DNA of 64,000 nucleotides from DASUAS01 sp963720765 (GCA_963720765.1 CAVRGS010000001.1:62001-126000), one strand, 5' to 3'; shown: positions 33,223 to 41,314, counted from the stretch's first letter. Numbers and translations: made by a program. The notes: generated by a model not told the origin, from the sequence alone.

Positions 33223-34833
33223 CTAGAAGGGAGCCGGGAGACGGTCCATCGGAACCTCGATCACGGTGGGACGGTCGTTGCCGAGAGCCTCGCGCAGCGC
33301 GGGCCCGACGTCGGCGCCCTTGGCGACGCGCGTGGCGTCGGCGCCGAAGCTCTCGGCGAATTTCACGAAGTCGGGGTTGCGCAGCGCGGTGCCGATCTCG
33401 CGGCCACCGAAGCGCTCGCGCTGATCGCGGTTCGAGTTGCCGTACGCGTCGTCGTTGTAGACGACGGTGACGGTGTTGATCCCGTACTGCACCGCGGTGG
33501 CGAGCTCGGTGGCGGCGAAGAGGAACCCGCCGTCGCCGGTGATGCACACGACCGGGGTGTCGGGCCGGGCCACCTTCACGCCGAGCGCGGCGGGGAAGCC
33601 CCATCCCAGGGTGCCCATGTAGCTCGTGCTCAGGTAGGTGCGCGGTCCGTAGGCCGGGTACAGCATGTGGCTCATGTAGCCCATGGTCGTGGTGCACGGC
33701 ACGAGCACGCCGTCATCGGGGACGGCGGCGCGCAGCTGGTCGACCATCCGTGCCTGCGGGCCGACCGCCCGCAGCGACGCGTCGACGGTGGCGCGGAACG
33801 CGGTGATCTCGGCGCCGCGGTCGGCGGCGGGATCGCGTCGGGTACGCAGCTCGGTGAGGAGCGCGGCGAGGGTGGGTGCGGCGTCGCCGACGACCGGCAG
33901 CGCGTCGGGGCGGTGGGCGCCGATCTCGGCCCGGTCGACGTCGACGTGCACGACCGGCGTGCCGGCCGGGAGCGCGTTGCCGATGAAGTGGGTGCCGACC
34001 GCGAGGACGACGTCGGCGTCGTCGAGCAGCGGCTGCAGGCGCTGGTTGACCCACGCGGTCCCCGCGTACAGCGGGTGGCGGGCGTCGAAGCCGCCCTTGC
34101 CCTGACGGGTGGTGACCACCGCGGCCTGCAGGAACTCGGCCACGGCCGCCAGCTCGGCAGTCGCGTCACCGAGCACGACGCCGCCGCCGACCCAGATGAC
34201 CGGTCGTGGCGACCCGACGAGGAGGTCGGCTGCAAGGGTGATCTCGTCGGGATCGGCGGCCTCGCGGATGCTCTCGGCCGGCTCGCACAGTGCGATCTCG
34301 GCGGCGTCGGAGAAGGCTTCCGGCGGCATCTCGATCTCGACCGGCTGGCGACGCCCGCGCTGCACGCGTGCGAACGCCTCGTGGACGGTCTCGGGGATCT
34401 CGGCGGCGTCGAGCGCGCGGCGTTGCCACGATGTGATCGGGCGCACGAGGTCGAGCTGGTCGTCGATCTCGTGCAGCAGGCCGAGGTGCTTCCCGATCCC
34501 GGCCCGGTTGACCTGCCCGGCGATCAACACGACGGGGGAGGAGGACGCGAACGCGGTCGCCAGTCCCGCGCCCGCGTTGTACACGCCCACCCCGGGGACG
34601 ACGAACGCCACGCCCGGTTGCCCGCCGCCGCGCGCGTACCCGTCGGCGAGGTAGGTGGTGCCCTGCTCGTGGCGGGTGGTGACGAACTCGATCGACGGTT
34701 CGTCGTAGAAGGCGTCGAGCGCGTGCATCGTCTGGTCGCCCGGCAGCCCGAAGACGTGCGTGACGCCTTCGCGGACCAGCTGGGCGACGAGGGCCTGACC
34801 TCCGGTCATACGAGTCGGGTTCGAGTCGGCCAT
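33223..34833 (-). CDS. Thiamine-diphosphate-dependent enzyme (acetolactate synthase/benzoylformate decarboxylase-like)
   Basis: Three-domain ThDP enzyme of 536 residues. The Pyr domain carries FGLPGDQTMHALDAFYDEP and the activating Glu in VTTRHEQGTTYLADGYAR; the middle domain has PRPVIWVGGGVVLGDAT; the PP domain has the cofactor motif GDGGFLFAATELATAVQYGI ending YNDDAYGN, which binds Mg2+ and diphosphate. Family reactions include decarboxylation or carboligation of 2-oxoacids and 2-hydroxyacyl-CoA cleavage. First gene of the 34833-29325 operon. The start at 34833 has no ribosome site; GTATAC lies 6 nt upstream. Confidence 0.9.
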   Translation of the reverse strand: MADSNPTRMTGGQALVAQLVREGVTHVFGLPGDQTMHALDAFYDEPSIEFVTTRHEQGTTYLADGYARGGGQPGVAFVVPGVGVYNAGAGLATAFASSSPVVLIAGQVNRAGIGKHLGLLHEIDDQLDLVRPITSWQRRALDAAEIPETVHEAFARVQRGRRQPVEIEMPPEAFSDAAEIALCEPAESIREAADPDEITLAADLLVGSPRPVIWVGGGVVLGDATAELAAVAEFLQAAVVTTRQGKGGFDARHPLYAGTAWVNQRLQPLLDDADVVLAVGTHFIGNALPAGTPVVHVDVDRAEIGAHRPDALPVVGDAAPTLAALLTELRTRRDPAADRGAEITAFRATVDASLRAVGPQARMVDQLRAAVPDDGVLVPCTTTMGYMSHMLYPAYGPRTYLSTSYMGTLGWGFPAALGVKVARPDTPVVCITGDGGFLFAATELATAVQYGINTVTVVYNDDAYGNSNRDQRERFGGREIGTALRNPDFVKFAESFGADATRVAKGADVGPALREALGNDRPTVIEVPMDRLPAPF

Positions 34834-34839
34834 GAAGTT

Positions 34840-34845
34840 GTATAC
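34840..34845 (-). promoter_or_regulatory. AT-rich element GTATAC upstream of ThDP enzyme
   Basis: Within an AT-rich patch (34834-34855), GTATAC ends 6 nt before ATG 34833 on the minus strand. It takes the -10 position for a leaderless transcript though it differs from TANNNT. Confidence 0.35.
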
Positions 34846-34947
34846 CTTATCCAATCCTGTGGATGTGAGGCTGGGAGCCCGCGAGCTCGGCGACGTCCAC
34901 GACCCGCAGGCTCCCACCAGGATGCCGCGGCGTGGTGACACCGACGG

Positions 34948-35676
34948 TCAGGCGGTTCCTCGCGCCGGCACGCGGCGGATGCCGGCGCCGCCGTGGGCGC
35001 CGGTCGGACGGAGGGTCACGGTGAGCGCGCCCGTGTGGCACTCGTGCTTGCGTCCGGCCGCAACGACCTCGGCAAGGGTCGCGGCCGAGCGCGTCACCGC
35101 TTCGTCGACGGTGGGCGTGGCGACGTCGTACAGCGTGAGGTGGTTCGGGCCCGCCGGCTGCGGCGTCAACCGTCGCCACCGCGACATCGCGGAGAACGCC
35201 CCGCACGACAGCATGTCGGGAACGTGCACGTCGTCGTACCACGCGTCCCACCCGGCGGCTCGCGCGGGATCGGTGCACAGGACGTGCGTGAGGATGTGCC
35301 CGGTGCGCGCCGCCGAGGGCGTGGCCTTGGTGCCGTGGACGCCGTGGGCGACGAACACGTCGGCCGCGATCGTCGCGTGCGCCCGATGCATGCGCCCGGC
35401 CGCACGCAGCTCGTCGTCGACCGCCAGCACGCGCGCGGCCTGGGCCGCCGCGTCGGGATCGTCGAGCTCGAGGATCGCCACGTGGGTGAACCCGATGCCC
35501 GGCATTCCCGGCTCGGGACGGGTGGTGAGCTCGAAGCGCGTCGCCGCCCACGCGCCCGCCGGGCTGCACAGCGCGGGCAGGTGCACCGTGTCCTCCCACG
35601 CGTCCCATCCGGGTTCGTCGGCGGCGCGCACGCACTTCGAGTGCACGACGAGCAACGCTCGTGTCGGCGACGACAT
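34948..35676 (-). CDS. Duplicated EthD-like dimeric alpha/beta-barrel protein
   Basis: A 242-residue protein built from two related halves. Both contain GWDAW.D.VH.P followed by a small loop and A..R: GWDAWEDTVHLPALCSPAGA (about 23-42) and GWDAWYDDVHVPDMLSCGAF (about 141-160). The pattern W.xxH.P is that of EthD-like/dimeric ferredoxin-fold barrels, which act as small enzymes or heme/polyketide-binding proteins; in this case the dimer appears fused into one chain. It overlaps the ATPase gene by one base (TGATG) and so is part of the ABC operon. Function unknown. Confidence 0.6.
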   Translation of the reverse strand: MSSPTRALLVVHSKCVRAADEPGWDAWEDTVHLPALCSPAGAWAATRFELTTRPEPGMPGIGFTHVAILELDDPDAAAQAARVLAVDDELRAAGRMHRAHATIAADVFVAHGVHGTKATPSAARTGHILTHVLCTDPARAAGWDAWYDDVHVPDMLSCGAFSAMSRWRRLTPQPAGPNHLTLYDVATPTVDEAVTRSAATLAEVVAAGRKHECHTGALTVTLRPTGAHGGAGIRRVPARGTA

Positions 35677-36353
35677 CAGTCCAGCAAGGGGTCGATCACC
35701 GCTCGGTCGACGGGTCCACGATACGCGACGGTGCCGTCGCGCAGTGCGACGCACCGGCTGACCCGCTCGAGGAAGGCGAGTTGGTGCGTCGCCACCATCA
35801 CGGCGCAGCCGGCGTCGGCCGCGGCGGTCAGGAGCTCGGCGAGTGCGTCCTGTCCGGCGGGGTCGAGTCCGACGAACGGTTCGTCGACGAGCAGCACGGA
35901 GAACGGACGCACCAGCGCGAGCACGATCGCCGTCTTCTGGCGCAGTCCCCGGCTGAAGCGGGCGGGGAGGTCGTCGGCGCGGTGCGTGAGGTTGAGGAGC
36001 GCGAGCAGCTCGTCGGCGGCATCGGGGCGTGCCGGCCCTCCGTGCAGGCGGGAGACGTACTCGATGTGCTCGTTCACGGTGAGGTCGTCGTAGAGCGACG
36101 GTTGATCGGAGATGTACGACAGCGATCGACGGGCGTCGAGCGAGCCGGCGGCGGTGCCCTCGACCAGCACGTCGCCGCTGGTGGGTTCGAGCAACCCCAC
36201 GGCGAGCTGGAGGAGCGTCGACTTGCCGGCGCCGTTGGCGCCGACCAGCGCGACGAGCTCCCCGCGGGCGATGTCCAGCGAGATGTCGTCGAGGGCGACG
36301 CGGTCGGCGTACGCCTTGGTGACGCCGCGCAGCTCGAGAGCGGGATCGTTCAT
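35676..36353 (-). CDS. ABC transporter ATP-binding protein
   Basis: ABC ATPase, 225 residues. Walker A is GANGAGKS, the Q-loop SYISDQPSLYDDLTV, the signature FSRGLRQK (normally LSGGQ), Walker B VLLVDEPFVGLD and the switch His VMVATHQLAF. The degenerate signature and Q-loop pattern (YISDQPSLYDDLTVNEH) are typical of ABC-2-type exporters of CcmA class. ATG 36353 overlaps the permease end by ATGA. It presumably energises the permease; substrate unknown. Confidence 0.92.
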   Translation of the reverse strand: MNDPALELRGVTKAYADRVALDDISLDIARGELVALVGANGAGKSTLLQLAVGLLEPTSGDVLVEGTAAGSLDARRSLSYISDQPSLYDDLTVNEHIEYVSRLHGGPARPDAADELLALLNLTHRADDLPARFSRGLRQKTAIVLALVRPFSVLLVDEPFVGLDPAGQDALAELLTAAADAGCAVMVATHQLAFLERVSRCVALRDGTVAYRGPVDRAVIDPLLD

Positions 36354-37917
36354 CGCACGACCTCGGTGCGTGAGCGCATCCAGAGCGACGCCGCGACCGC
36401 GAGCAGGAGCGGTACGAACGCGAACGTGAGGGTCGAGCCGATCGCGGCACCGCCGTCGGCCGACGTGTTGTCGCCCACCGCGAGCGGCACGAACGCGGCG
36501 ATGACGAGCAACGGTCCGAGCACCTGTCGGAGCACCAGCCACAGGGTGGTGAGCTCCGGGAACCCGAAGTCGAGGTAGAGCGTCGGCGGGGGTGCGCCCA
36601 TCACCACGGACAGGCCCGCGCCGGCGACACCGGCGAGGGTGGCGGGCACGACCGTGATCGCGGCGAGCGCCAACGCGTCGCCGCTCCCGGTGATGGCGCC
36701 GATGGCGAGTGCGGCCACGACCGCGAAGCCGAACAGCACGACCGCGGGTGCGAGGAGGTGCGAGAGCACGAGCTCGCCCCAGAACACGGGGTACTGGCCG
36801 GGACGCTCCGGATGGTCGGTCTCCTGCGCCAGGCCCTCGACCGCGTCGACACCCAGGAGGAAGAGCGCGATGCCGGCGAGGAGCACCAGCGCATCGACAC
36901 CGTGCCAGAGGCCGACGCCGGCGAGCGCGACGACCACCGCCCACACGACCACCGCCCGCGCACACGGCTCAGCGGCCAGCGCGCCAGCCCGCGCCAGTCG
37001 CGCTGCCACGCGGGTCCGCCGTGGGTGGCCCGGGCGCGCCACCACGGCGTGGTCCGCGGCAGCTCCTGCGCGAGCTCGCGGTGGAGGACGATCACGGAGC
37101 GCATGTCCTGGAGCGTGGCCGCGAACCGCAGCTCGCCCACGAGGCGGGCCCGGTCGCGCAGCTGCTCGAGCGACGTGTGGCCGACCCGGGCCACGCCGAT
37201 GCCCACGAGTCCGAGGGGCACCACGATCCCGACGATCGCCAACGCCGACCACGTGAGTGGCAACAACGCCACCCGACCGACCTGCGCGGTGGGTGAGGTG
37301 GCGTGACCGGTCACCACGTCGACCGCGGCCCACACCACGATGACTGCGCCGACGACGTTGGCAGCACGTGCCTGCAGGCGCAGACTCGACGCGACCAGCG
37401 CCGATCCCCAGACCGCCAGTGATGCGAGCACGCCGAACGCGGCGCCGGCGAGGAGCCACTCGACGCGCTCACCGCCGAGTGGACTGGACGCGATGCTGCC
37501 GGCGACCGCGCCGGCCACCGCGGGAACGAGGACCACGCCGCGGAGCTGGCGGACCGCGAGCGGGCGCAGCACGTCGCGGCGCGGCACGGGTGCGAGGAGG
37601 AGGAAGGTCACGTCGGCGGATTCGGGGGCGAGCGGCCCGCCGTGCGCGCCGGACCGCAGGCCCAGGAGCACCAGCACCGCGACCGCCAGCCCGAGGATGG
37701 CGACGCCGTGCTGTTCGACGTCGTGGAGCGCCGCGACGTCGAAGTCGGCGCCGAGGGCGACGCTGCCGTAGAACAGCCCGAGCGCGGCGAGGATGCCGAC
37801 CACGTAGGCCTTGTAGAGCGAGTCGACCCAGTCACCCTCGCGCAGGTAGTGGCGGCGACGCGCCTGACGGAGCTCGCGGAGCGTCCGCTCGGGCGTCGGA
37901 GTCGTCGTCGGGGTCAT
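36350..37917 (-). CDS. ABC transporter permease, frameshifted in the middle
   Basis: Polytopic membrane protein of about 522 residues with 10-12 hydrophobic segments (VVGILAALGLFYGSVAL, GVAILGLAVAVLVLLGL and others). It resembles ABC-exporter permeases of the ABC-2 class. The first ~319 residues are in one frame up to RWPLSRV near 36960; from there an adjacent frame continues RAVVVWAVVVALAGVGLWHG and on to the stop at 36350. One missing base explains it. The start overlaps a five-codon leaderless reading frame (37931-37914). First gene of the ABC operon. Confidence 0.75.
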
Positions 37918-37931
37918 CGCCGCGCTGCCAC
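37914..37931 (-). CDS. Possible leaderless 5-codon upstream ORF (VAARR)
   Basis: GTG 37931 sits exactly 6 nt after TATGCT (37938-37943). It encodes VAARR and its TGA overlaps the permease ATG by four bases (ATGA). Translation of this mini-ORF would deliver ribosomes to the permease start, which otherwise has no Shine-Dalgarno. Chance occurrence cannot be excluded. Confidence 0.3.
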   Translation of the reverse strand: MAARR

Positions 37932-37937
37932 GCGCGC

Positions 37938-37943
37938 AGCATA
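37938..37943 (-). promoter_or_regulatory. -10 box TATGCT for ABC operon
   Basis: TATGCT on the minus strand, best -10 match upstream of the permease; it predicts transcription starting at GTG 37931. Confidence 0.4.
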
Positions 37944-37975
37944 CGAGCGATGGCGATCAGTTCACACGCCCAGGA

Positions 37976-38899
37976 TCATGCGCCCGGCAGCACGCCTCCG
38001 GCGGCGACCCAGCGCGCCACGACGTCCTCGGCCTCGCGCGGGTTGTACACGTCTTCTTCGAAGCTCCACTTCCCGTTGCCGGCGTAGTGGAGGATCGTGT
38101 TCACGTCGAAGCCGTAGTAGCCGTCGTCGCCCTCGGGTGCGGGCAAAATGTTCGGGATCAACGCGCTGACGCGGTTGCCGTCGATGAGCGCGTACGACGG
38201 TGGGAACTCCATGGTCGGGAACGGCTGCATCACCGAGTTGATCCACTCGCGGATCTGCTCACCCGACGTGTAGTAGCCGTAATGGTGCTCGCGGTAGTGG
38301 GCATCGTCGGTGAACTGCGCCGCCCACTGGTCCCAGTCGCCGCTCTCGACCGCGAGGGCAGCACGCGCGCGGTACTTCTCGAACTCGGCCTCGACCTCTT
38401 CCCGTGGGAACGCGGGCGTGGGCGGTTCGGGGTTCCAACCGTCGATGCCGCGCAGCGACCGGTCCTGGGGCGTGTCACGCTTGCCGCCGTCGGTGAGCCA
38501 CTCGGTGAACACACGCTCGGCGTCGGCCGGGTTGTAGTAGTCGGCCTCGAACGAGAACTTCCCGTTGCCGCCGTACTGCAGGAAGGTCGTGTTGGGGAAC
38601 GCGTAGCGCTTCCCGGTGCCGGCGGGATCCGGCAGGTTGTTCCAGATGTAGAAGCCGATGCGGTCGCCGTCGACGATCGACCACTCGATCCAGAGGGTCA
38701 TCGCCGCGTACTCCTGCATCACGTCGACGATGAACTTGGAGATCGCGGGCTTGCCCTCGAACACGCCGAGGAAGTGCTCCTCGTAGCGAGCGTCGTCGGT
38801 GAACATGTCGGCCCAGCCCGGCCAGTCGTGCTCGCCGACGCCGCGCCTCTGGTACTCGGCCCAAGCGGCTTCGATCTCTTCGCGTGGGTAGTTGGCCAT
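37976..38899 (-). CDS. Protein with two tandem SnoaL-like domains
   Basis: A 307-residue protein made of two SnoaL/NTF2-like modules. Repeat one begins YPREEIEAAWAEYQRRG and contains DWPGWADMFTDDARYEEHFL; repeat two begins FPREEVEAEFEKYRARAAL and contains DWDQWAAQFTDDAHYREHHY. Both then have an IDG/VDG turn with R (SIVDGDRIGFYIWNNLPDP; ALIDGNRVSALIPNILPAP) and end YGGNGKFSFEADYYNP or YAGNGKWSFEEDVYNP. This type occurs beside steroid/lipid degradation genes in Actinobacteria. Hydrolyase or isomerase activity is possible but unproven. ATG 38899 follows GGGGGACATC. Confidence 0.8.
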   Translation of the reverse strand: MANYPREEIEAAWAEYQRRGVGEHDWPGWADMFTDDARYEEHFLGVFEGKPAISKFIVDVMQEYAAMTLWIEWSIVDGDRIGFYIWNNLPDPAGTGKRYAFPNTTFLQYGGNGKFSFEADYYNPADAERVFTEWLTDGGKRDTPQDRSLRGIDGWNPEPPTPAFPREEVEAEFEKYRARAALAVESGDWDQWAAQFTDDAHYREHHYGYYTSGEQIREWINSVMQPFPTMEFPPSYALIDGNRVSALIPNILPAPEGDDGYYGFDVNTILHYAGNGKWSFEEDVYNPREAEDVVARWVAAGGVLPGA

Positions 38900-38928
38900 G
38901 ATGTCCCCCTCGTCGTGTGCGGGGAGCG

Positions 38929-38934
38929 TACCGT
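38929..38934 (+). promoter_or_regulatory. -10 box TACCGT, decides GTG start at 38941
   Basis: TACCGT ends 6 nt before GTG 38941; this rules against the longer reading from 38917. Confidence 0.5.
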
Positions 38935-38940
38935 GACCGG

Positions 38941-40008
38941 GTGGACGTCGAAGCCGCCGGACGGATCGTGAACCTGTCCAGCCCGGACAAGGTCATGTTC
39001 CCGGAGCCCGGGCTCACCAAGCTCGACGTCGTCGACTTCTACCGGCGAGTCGAAGCGCCGCTGATGACCGCGATCCGCGGGAGGCCCGTGCTCATGCAGC
39101 GCTTCCCGAACGGCGTCGACGGCTCGAACTTCTTCCAGAAGCGCGTGCCCAAGGAGCGTCCCGACTGGCTGGAGACGTCGGTCGTGAGCACGCCGAACGG
39201 CACCACGTCGGAGGCGCTGGTCGCGGCTGATCTCGCGCACATCGTGTGGGCGGTGAACCTCGGGTGTCTCGGGTTCCACGTGTGGCCCAACCTCGCGCGT
39301 GACGACGACCACGCCGACGAGCTCCGCATCGACCTCGACCCGCAGCCCGGTCTCGGGTTCGACGACGTGCGCGAGGCGGCGCGGGAGCTCAAGGGCCTGC
39401 TCGACGAGCTCGGCATCCGGGGGTGGCCGAAGACCACGGGGAACCGCGGCATCCACGTGTACACGCGCCTCGAACCGCGCTGGACCCCGATCGAGGTGCG
39501 CCGCGCCGCGGTGGCGGTGGCGCGGGAGTTGGCGCGCCGTCGACCCGAGACCATCACCGACGCGTGGTGGAAGGAAGAGCGCGGTGATCGCGTCTTCGTC
39601 GACTTCAACCAGAACGCGCCCCACAAGACGGTCTTCGGCGCGTGGTCGATCCGCGCCCGGGACGCGGCCGAGGTGTCGACACCGTTCGACTGGGACGAGC
39701 TCGACGACATCGACCCCGAGGCGTGCACCGCGCTCACCGTGCCCGACCGCGTCGAGTCACGCGGCGATCCGTGGGCCGACATCAACGACGACCTGCAGGT
39801 GCTCACGCCGTTGCTGGAGATGTACGACCGCGACATCGAATCGGGACTCGAGGACGCGCCGTGGCCGCCCGTCTACCCGAAGATGCCGGGCGAGCCTCCG
39901 CGGGTCGCGCCGAGTCGGGCGCGCAAGGACGACGACGGCAACCCCATCACGCCGCCACCGCCGAAGAAGCGCACGACGCGGCCGCGGGGCCCCAAGCGCG
40001 GCGTCTGA
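38941..40008 (+). CDS. LigD-type polymerase domain protein
   Basis: Stand-alone archaeo-eukaryotic-primase-type polymerase as in the PolDom of bacterial LigD, 355 residues. Evidence: LSSPDKVMFPEPGLTKLDVV at the N-terminus, the metal motif ELRIDLDPQPG (two catalytic Asp), WPKTTGNRGIHVYTRL for nucleotide/template binding, and the third acidic residue in VFVDFNQNAPHKT. The C-terminus is a basic, Pro-rich tail (PPPPKKRTTRPRGPKRGV). Such enzymes fill gaps with ribonucleotides during end joining. No Ku or ligase gene is in the window. Confidence 0.92.
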   Translation: MDVEAAGRIVNLSSPDKVMFPEPGLTKLDVVDFYRRVEAPLMTAIRGRPVLMQRFPNGVDGSNFFQKRVPKERPDWLETSVVSTPNGTTSEALVAADLAHIVWAVNLGCLGFHVWPNLARDDDHADELRIDLDPQPGLGFDDVREAARELKGLLDELGIRGWPKTTGNRGIHVYTRLEPRWTPIEVRRAAVAVARELARRRPETITDAWWKEERGDRVFVDFNQNAPHKTVFGAWSIRARDAAEVSTPFDWDELDDIDPEACTALTVPDRVESRGDPWADINDDLQVLTPLLEMYDRDIESGLEDAPWPPVYPKMPGEPPRVAPSRARKDDDGNPITPPPPKKRTTRPRGPKRGV

Positions 40009-40028
40009 TTTCCGCCCCACCGTTCGTT

Positions 40029-40235
40029 GTGGCTGTGAGCCGACCGGCGGTGTCGCAACACCTGAGGGTGCTCGAGGAAGCGGGGCTGGTGGTCTCCGAG
40101 GCGCACGGCACCCGGCGCGTCTACCGCGTCGATCCGACCGGCATCGAGGTGCTGCGCGACTACCTCGACCGGTTCTGGGACCGTGCCCTCGTCGCGTTCA
40201 AGACAGTCGTCGAAACCCCGGAGGAACCACGGTGA
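40029..40235 (+). CDS. ArsR-family regulator, N-terminally truncated
   Basis: The 68-residue frame starts at the recognition helix, VSRPAVSQHLRVLEEAGLV, followed by the wing GTRRVYRVDP and the C-terminal helix YLDRFWDRALVAFK. The first ~30 residues of a normal ArsR protein (helices 1-2, typically FxALADPTRRxIL) are missing; directly upstream is the end of the polymerase gene. Either the gene lost its 5' end or sequence is missing here. It overlaps the SRPBCC gene by GTGA, the usual ArsR/AHSA1 pairing. Without helix 1-2 it is unlikely to dimerise. Confidence 0.55.
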   Translation: MAVSRPAVSQHLRVLEEAGLVVSEAHGTRRVYRVDPTGIEVLRDYLDRFWDRALVAFKTVVETPEEPR

Positions 40236-40720
40236 CCAGCACACCCACGAGCACGAGCGTCCGATCGACGATCGTGGTCGACGCACCGATCGAGCGCGCC
40301 TTCACCGTGTTCACCCGCGACATCGGGACCTGGTGGCCTCCGGAACACCATCTGCTCCAGGGCGAGCTGGCCGAGATGGTGTTCGAGCCTCGAGTGGGTG
40401 GTCACGTGTACGACCGCGCGACCGACGGGACCGAGTGCAAGTGGTCGCGCGTGCTCGCCTACGAACCGCCGAAGCGGGTGGTGTTCAGCTGGGACATCAG
40501 CCTGCAGTGGCAGCTCGAGCCCGATCCGAGCCGAACGTGCGAGATCGAGGTCGCCTTCTTCGCCGAGAGCCCCGAGCGCACCCGCGTCGAGCTGGTGCAC
40601 CGCCACCAGGAGCGCCATGGCGACGGGTGGGAGGGGATGGCGAGCGCGGTCGGGTCGCCGAACGGTTGGGACCTCGGCCTGCGGGCGTACGCCGAAGCGG
40701 TCAGGCCTTCCGGTCGCTGA
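40232..40720 (+). CDS. SRPBCC (AHSA1-like) domain protein
   Basis: Helix-grip protein of 162 residues. The first strand reads STIVVDAPIERAFTVFTRDI, followed by WWPPEHHLL and FEPRVGGHVYDRATDGTECK, all typical of AHSA1-type members (COG3832). The family binds hydrophobic ligands in the groove under the C-terminal helix. GTG 40232 overlaps the ArsR stop. Its end runs 20 bases into the convergent gene at 40701. Confidence 0.88.
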   Translation: MTSTPTSTSVRSTIVVDAPIERAFTVFTRDIGTWWPPEHHLLQGELAEMVFEPRVGGHVYDRATDGTECKWSRVLAYEPPKRVVFSWDISLQWQLEPDPSRTCEIEVAFFAESPERTRVELVHRHQERHGDGWEGMASAVGSPNGWDLGLRAYAEAVRPSGR

Positions 40721-41000
40721 GCGCCCAGGCGGCGGCCGCGGCCACGCCGGCAACGGTGAGCACTGCCGGCCACGCGCCGATCTTCTTGGCCAGCGGGTGC
40801 GACACCCCGAATGCGCCGAAGTACACCGCGCCGAGGATGGCCGCGTTCACGGGGCCCGCGTGCTTGCGCCACTCGCGCTCGGCGACGAAGCCGCCGAGGG
40901 TGAGCACCGCGCCGCCGAGCGGACGGATCTTGGTGGTGCGGGCGACGTAGTAGCCGCCGATCAGTGAGCCGGCGACGACGGGGGCGGTGGGCACGCGCAT
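40701..41000 (-). CDS. Small membrane protein (99 aa)
   Basis: Unrecognised protein with three hydrophobic stretches: PTAPVVAGSLIGGYYVA (4-20), a middle segment AAILGAVYFGAFGV (about 53-66) and AWPAVLTVAGVAAAAAWAL near the C-terminus. Basic residues between them suggest a small three-helix membrane protein. A -10 box 7 nt upstream supports ATG 41000 and the reality of the gene. Convergent with and overlapping the SRPBCC gene by 20 bases. Confidence 0.6.
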   Translation of the reverse strand: MRVPTAPVVAGSLIGGYYVARTTKIRPLGGAVLTLGGFVAEREWRKHAGPVNAAILGAVYFGAFGVSHPLAKKIGAWPAVLTVAGVAAAAAWALSDRKA

Positions 41001-41007
41001 GGCGCGC

Positions 41008-41013
41008 AGGCTA
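41008..41013 (-). promoter_or_regulatory. -10 box TAGCCT, leaderless start
   Basis: TAGCCT on the minus strand, 7 nt from ATG 41000. Confidence 0.4.
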
Positions 41014-41047
41014 ACGCCCGAACGGTTCGCGACCGGTGGCCGAGGGG

Positions 41048-41053
41048 TAACTT
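41048..41053 (+). promoter_or_regulatory. -10 box TAACTT, leaderless start
   Basis: TAACTT ends 6 nt before ATG 41060; the region between has no ribosome site. Confidence 0.5.
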
Positions 41054-41059
41054 CGTGCG

Positions 41060-41302
41060 ATGGCCGACTACGTGATCCCCGATCCGGAACCGAAGGAGAT
41101 CGACGAGAAGCTGTCGATCGAGCTCCGCCATCTCGCTGACAACGCCGTCCTGAAGGGCCAGCCGCAGGGCGAGGAGAAGTGCGAGAACTGCCTCTACTAC
41201 CTCGAGAACACCGCCGAGATCTCGTACTGCTGGCACCCGAAGCTCCGCATCCTCGTGGGTGCCGAGTGGTGGTGCCAGTGGTGGGAGGCCATCCCCGACT
41301 GA
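41060..41302 (+). CDS. Small four-cysteine protein resembling high-potential iron-sulfur proteins
   Basis: An 80-residue acidic protein with four Cys: C41, C44, C57 and C72 in CENCLYYLENTAEISYC and AEWWCQWWEAIP. Spacing (2, 12 and 14 residues) and the Trp after the last Cys resemble the HiPIP fold, where CxxC, C and (G)WC hold one 4Fe-4S cluster. There is no signal peptide, unlike most HiPIPs, so it would be cytoplasmic. It could be an electron carrier or a zinc protein. A 12-base gap precedes the DapB-like gene, so the two are probably cotranscribed. Confidence 0.65.
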   Translation: MADYVIPDPEPKEIDEKLSIELRHLADNAVLKGQPQGEEKCENCLYYLENTAEISYCWHPKLRILVGAEWWCQWWEAIPD

Positions 41303-41314
41303 CAGAGTTCCCCC

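Noticed and set aside
27912..34845. A shared GntR-type operator (GTATAC) at 27912 and 34840
   Set aside because: Only six bases are shared, both sit in promoter positions and no GntR-family gene is present; chance or -10 sequence explains it.
38941..40720. Complete non-homologous end-joining operon
   Set aside because: Only the LigD-type polymerase is present; no Ku, nuclease or ligase domain follows.
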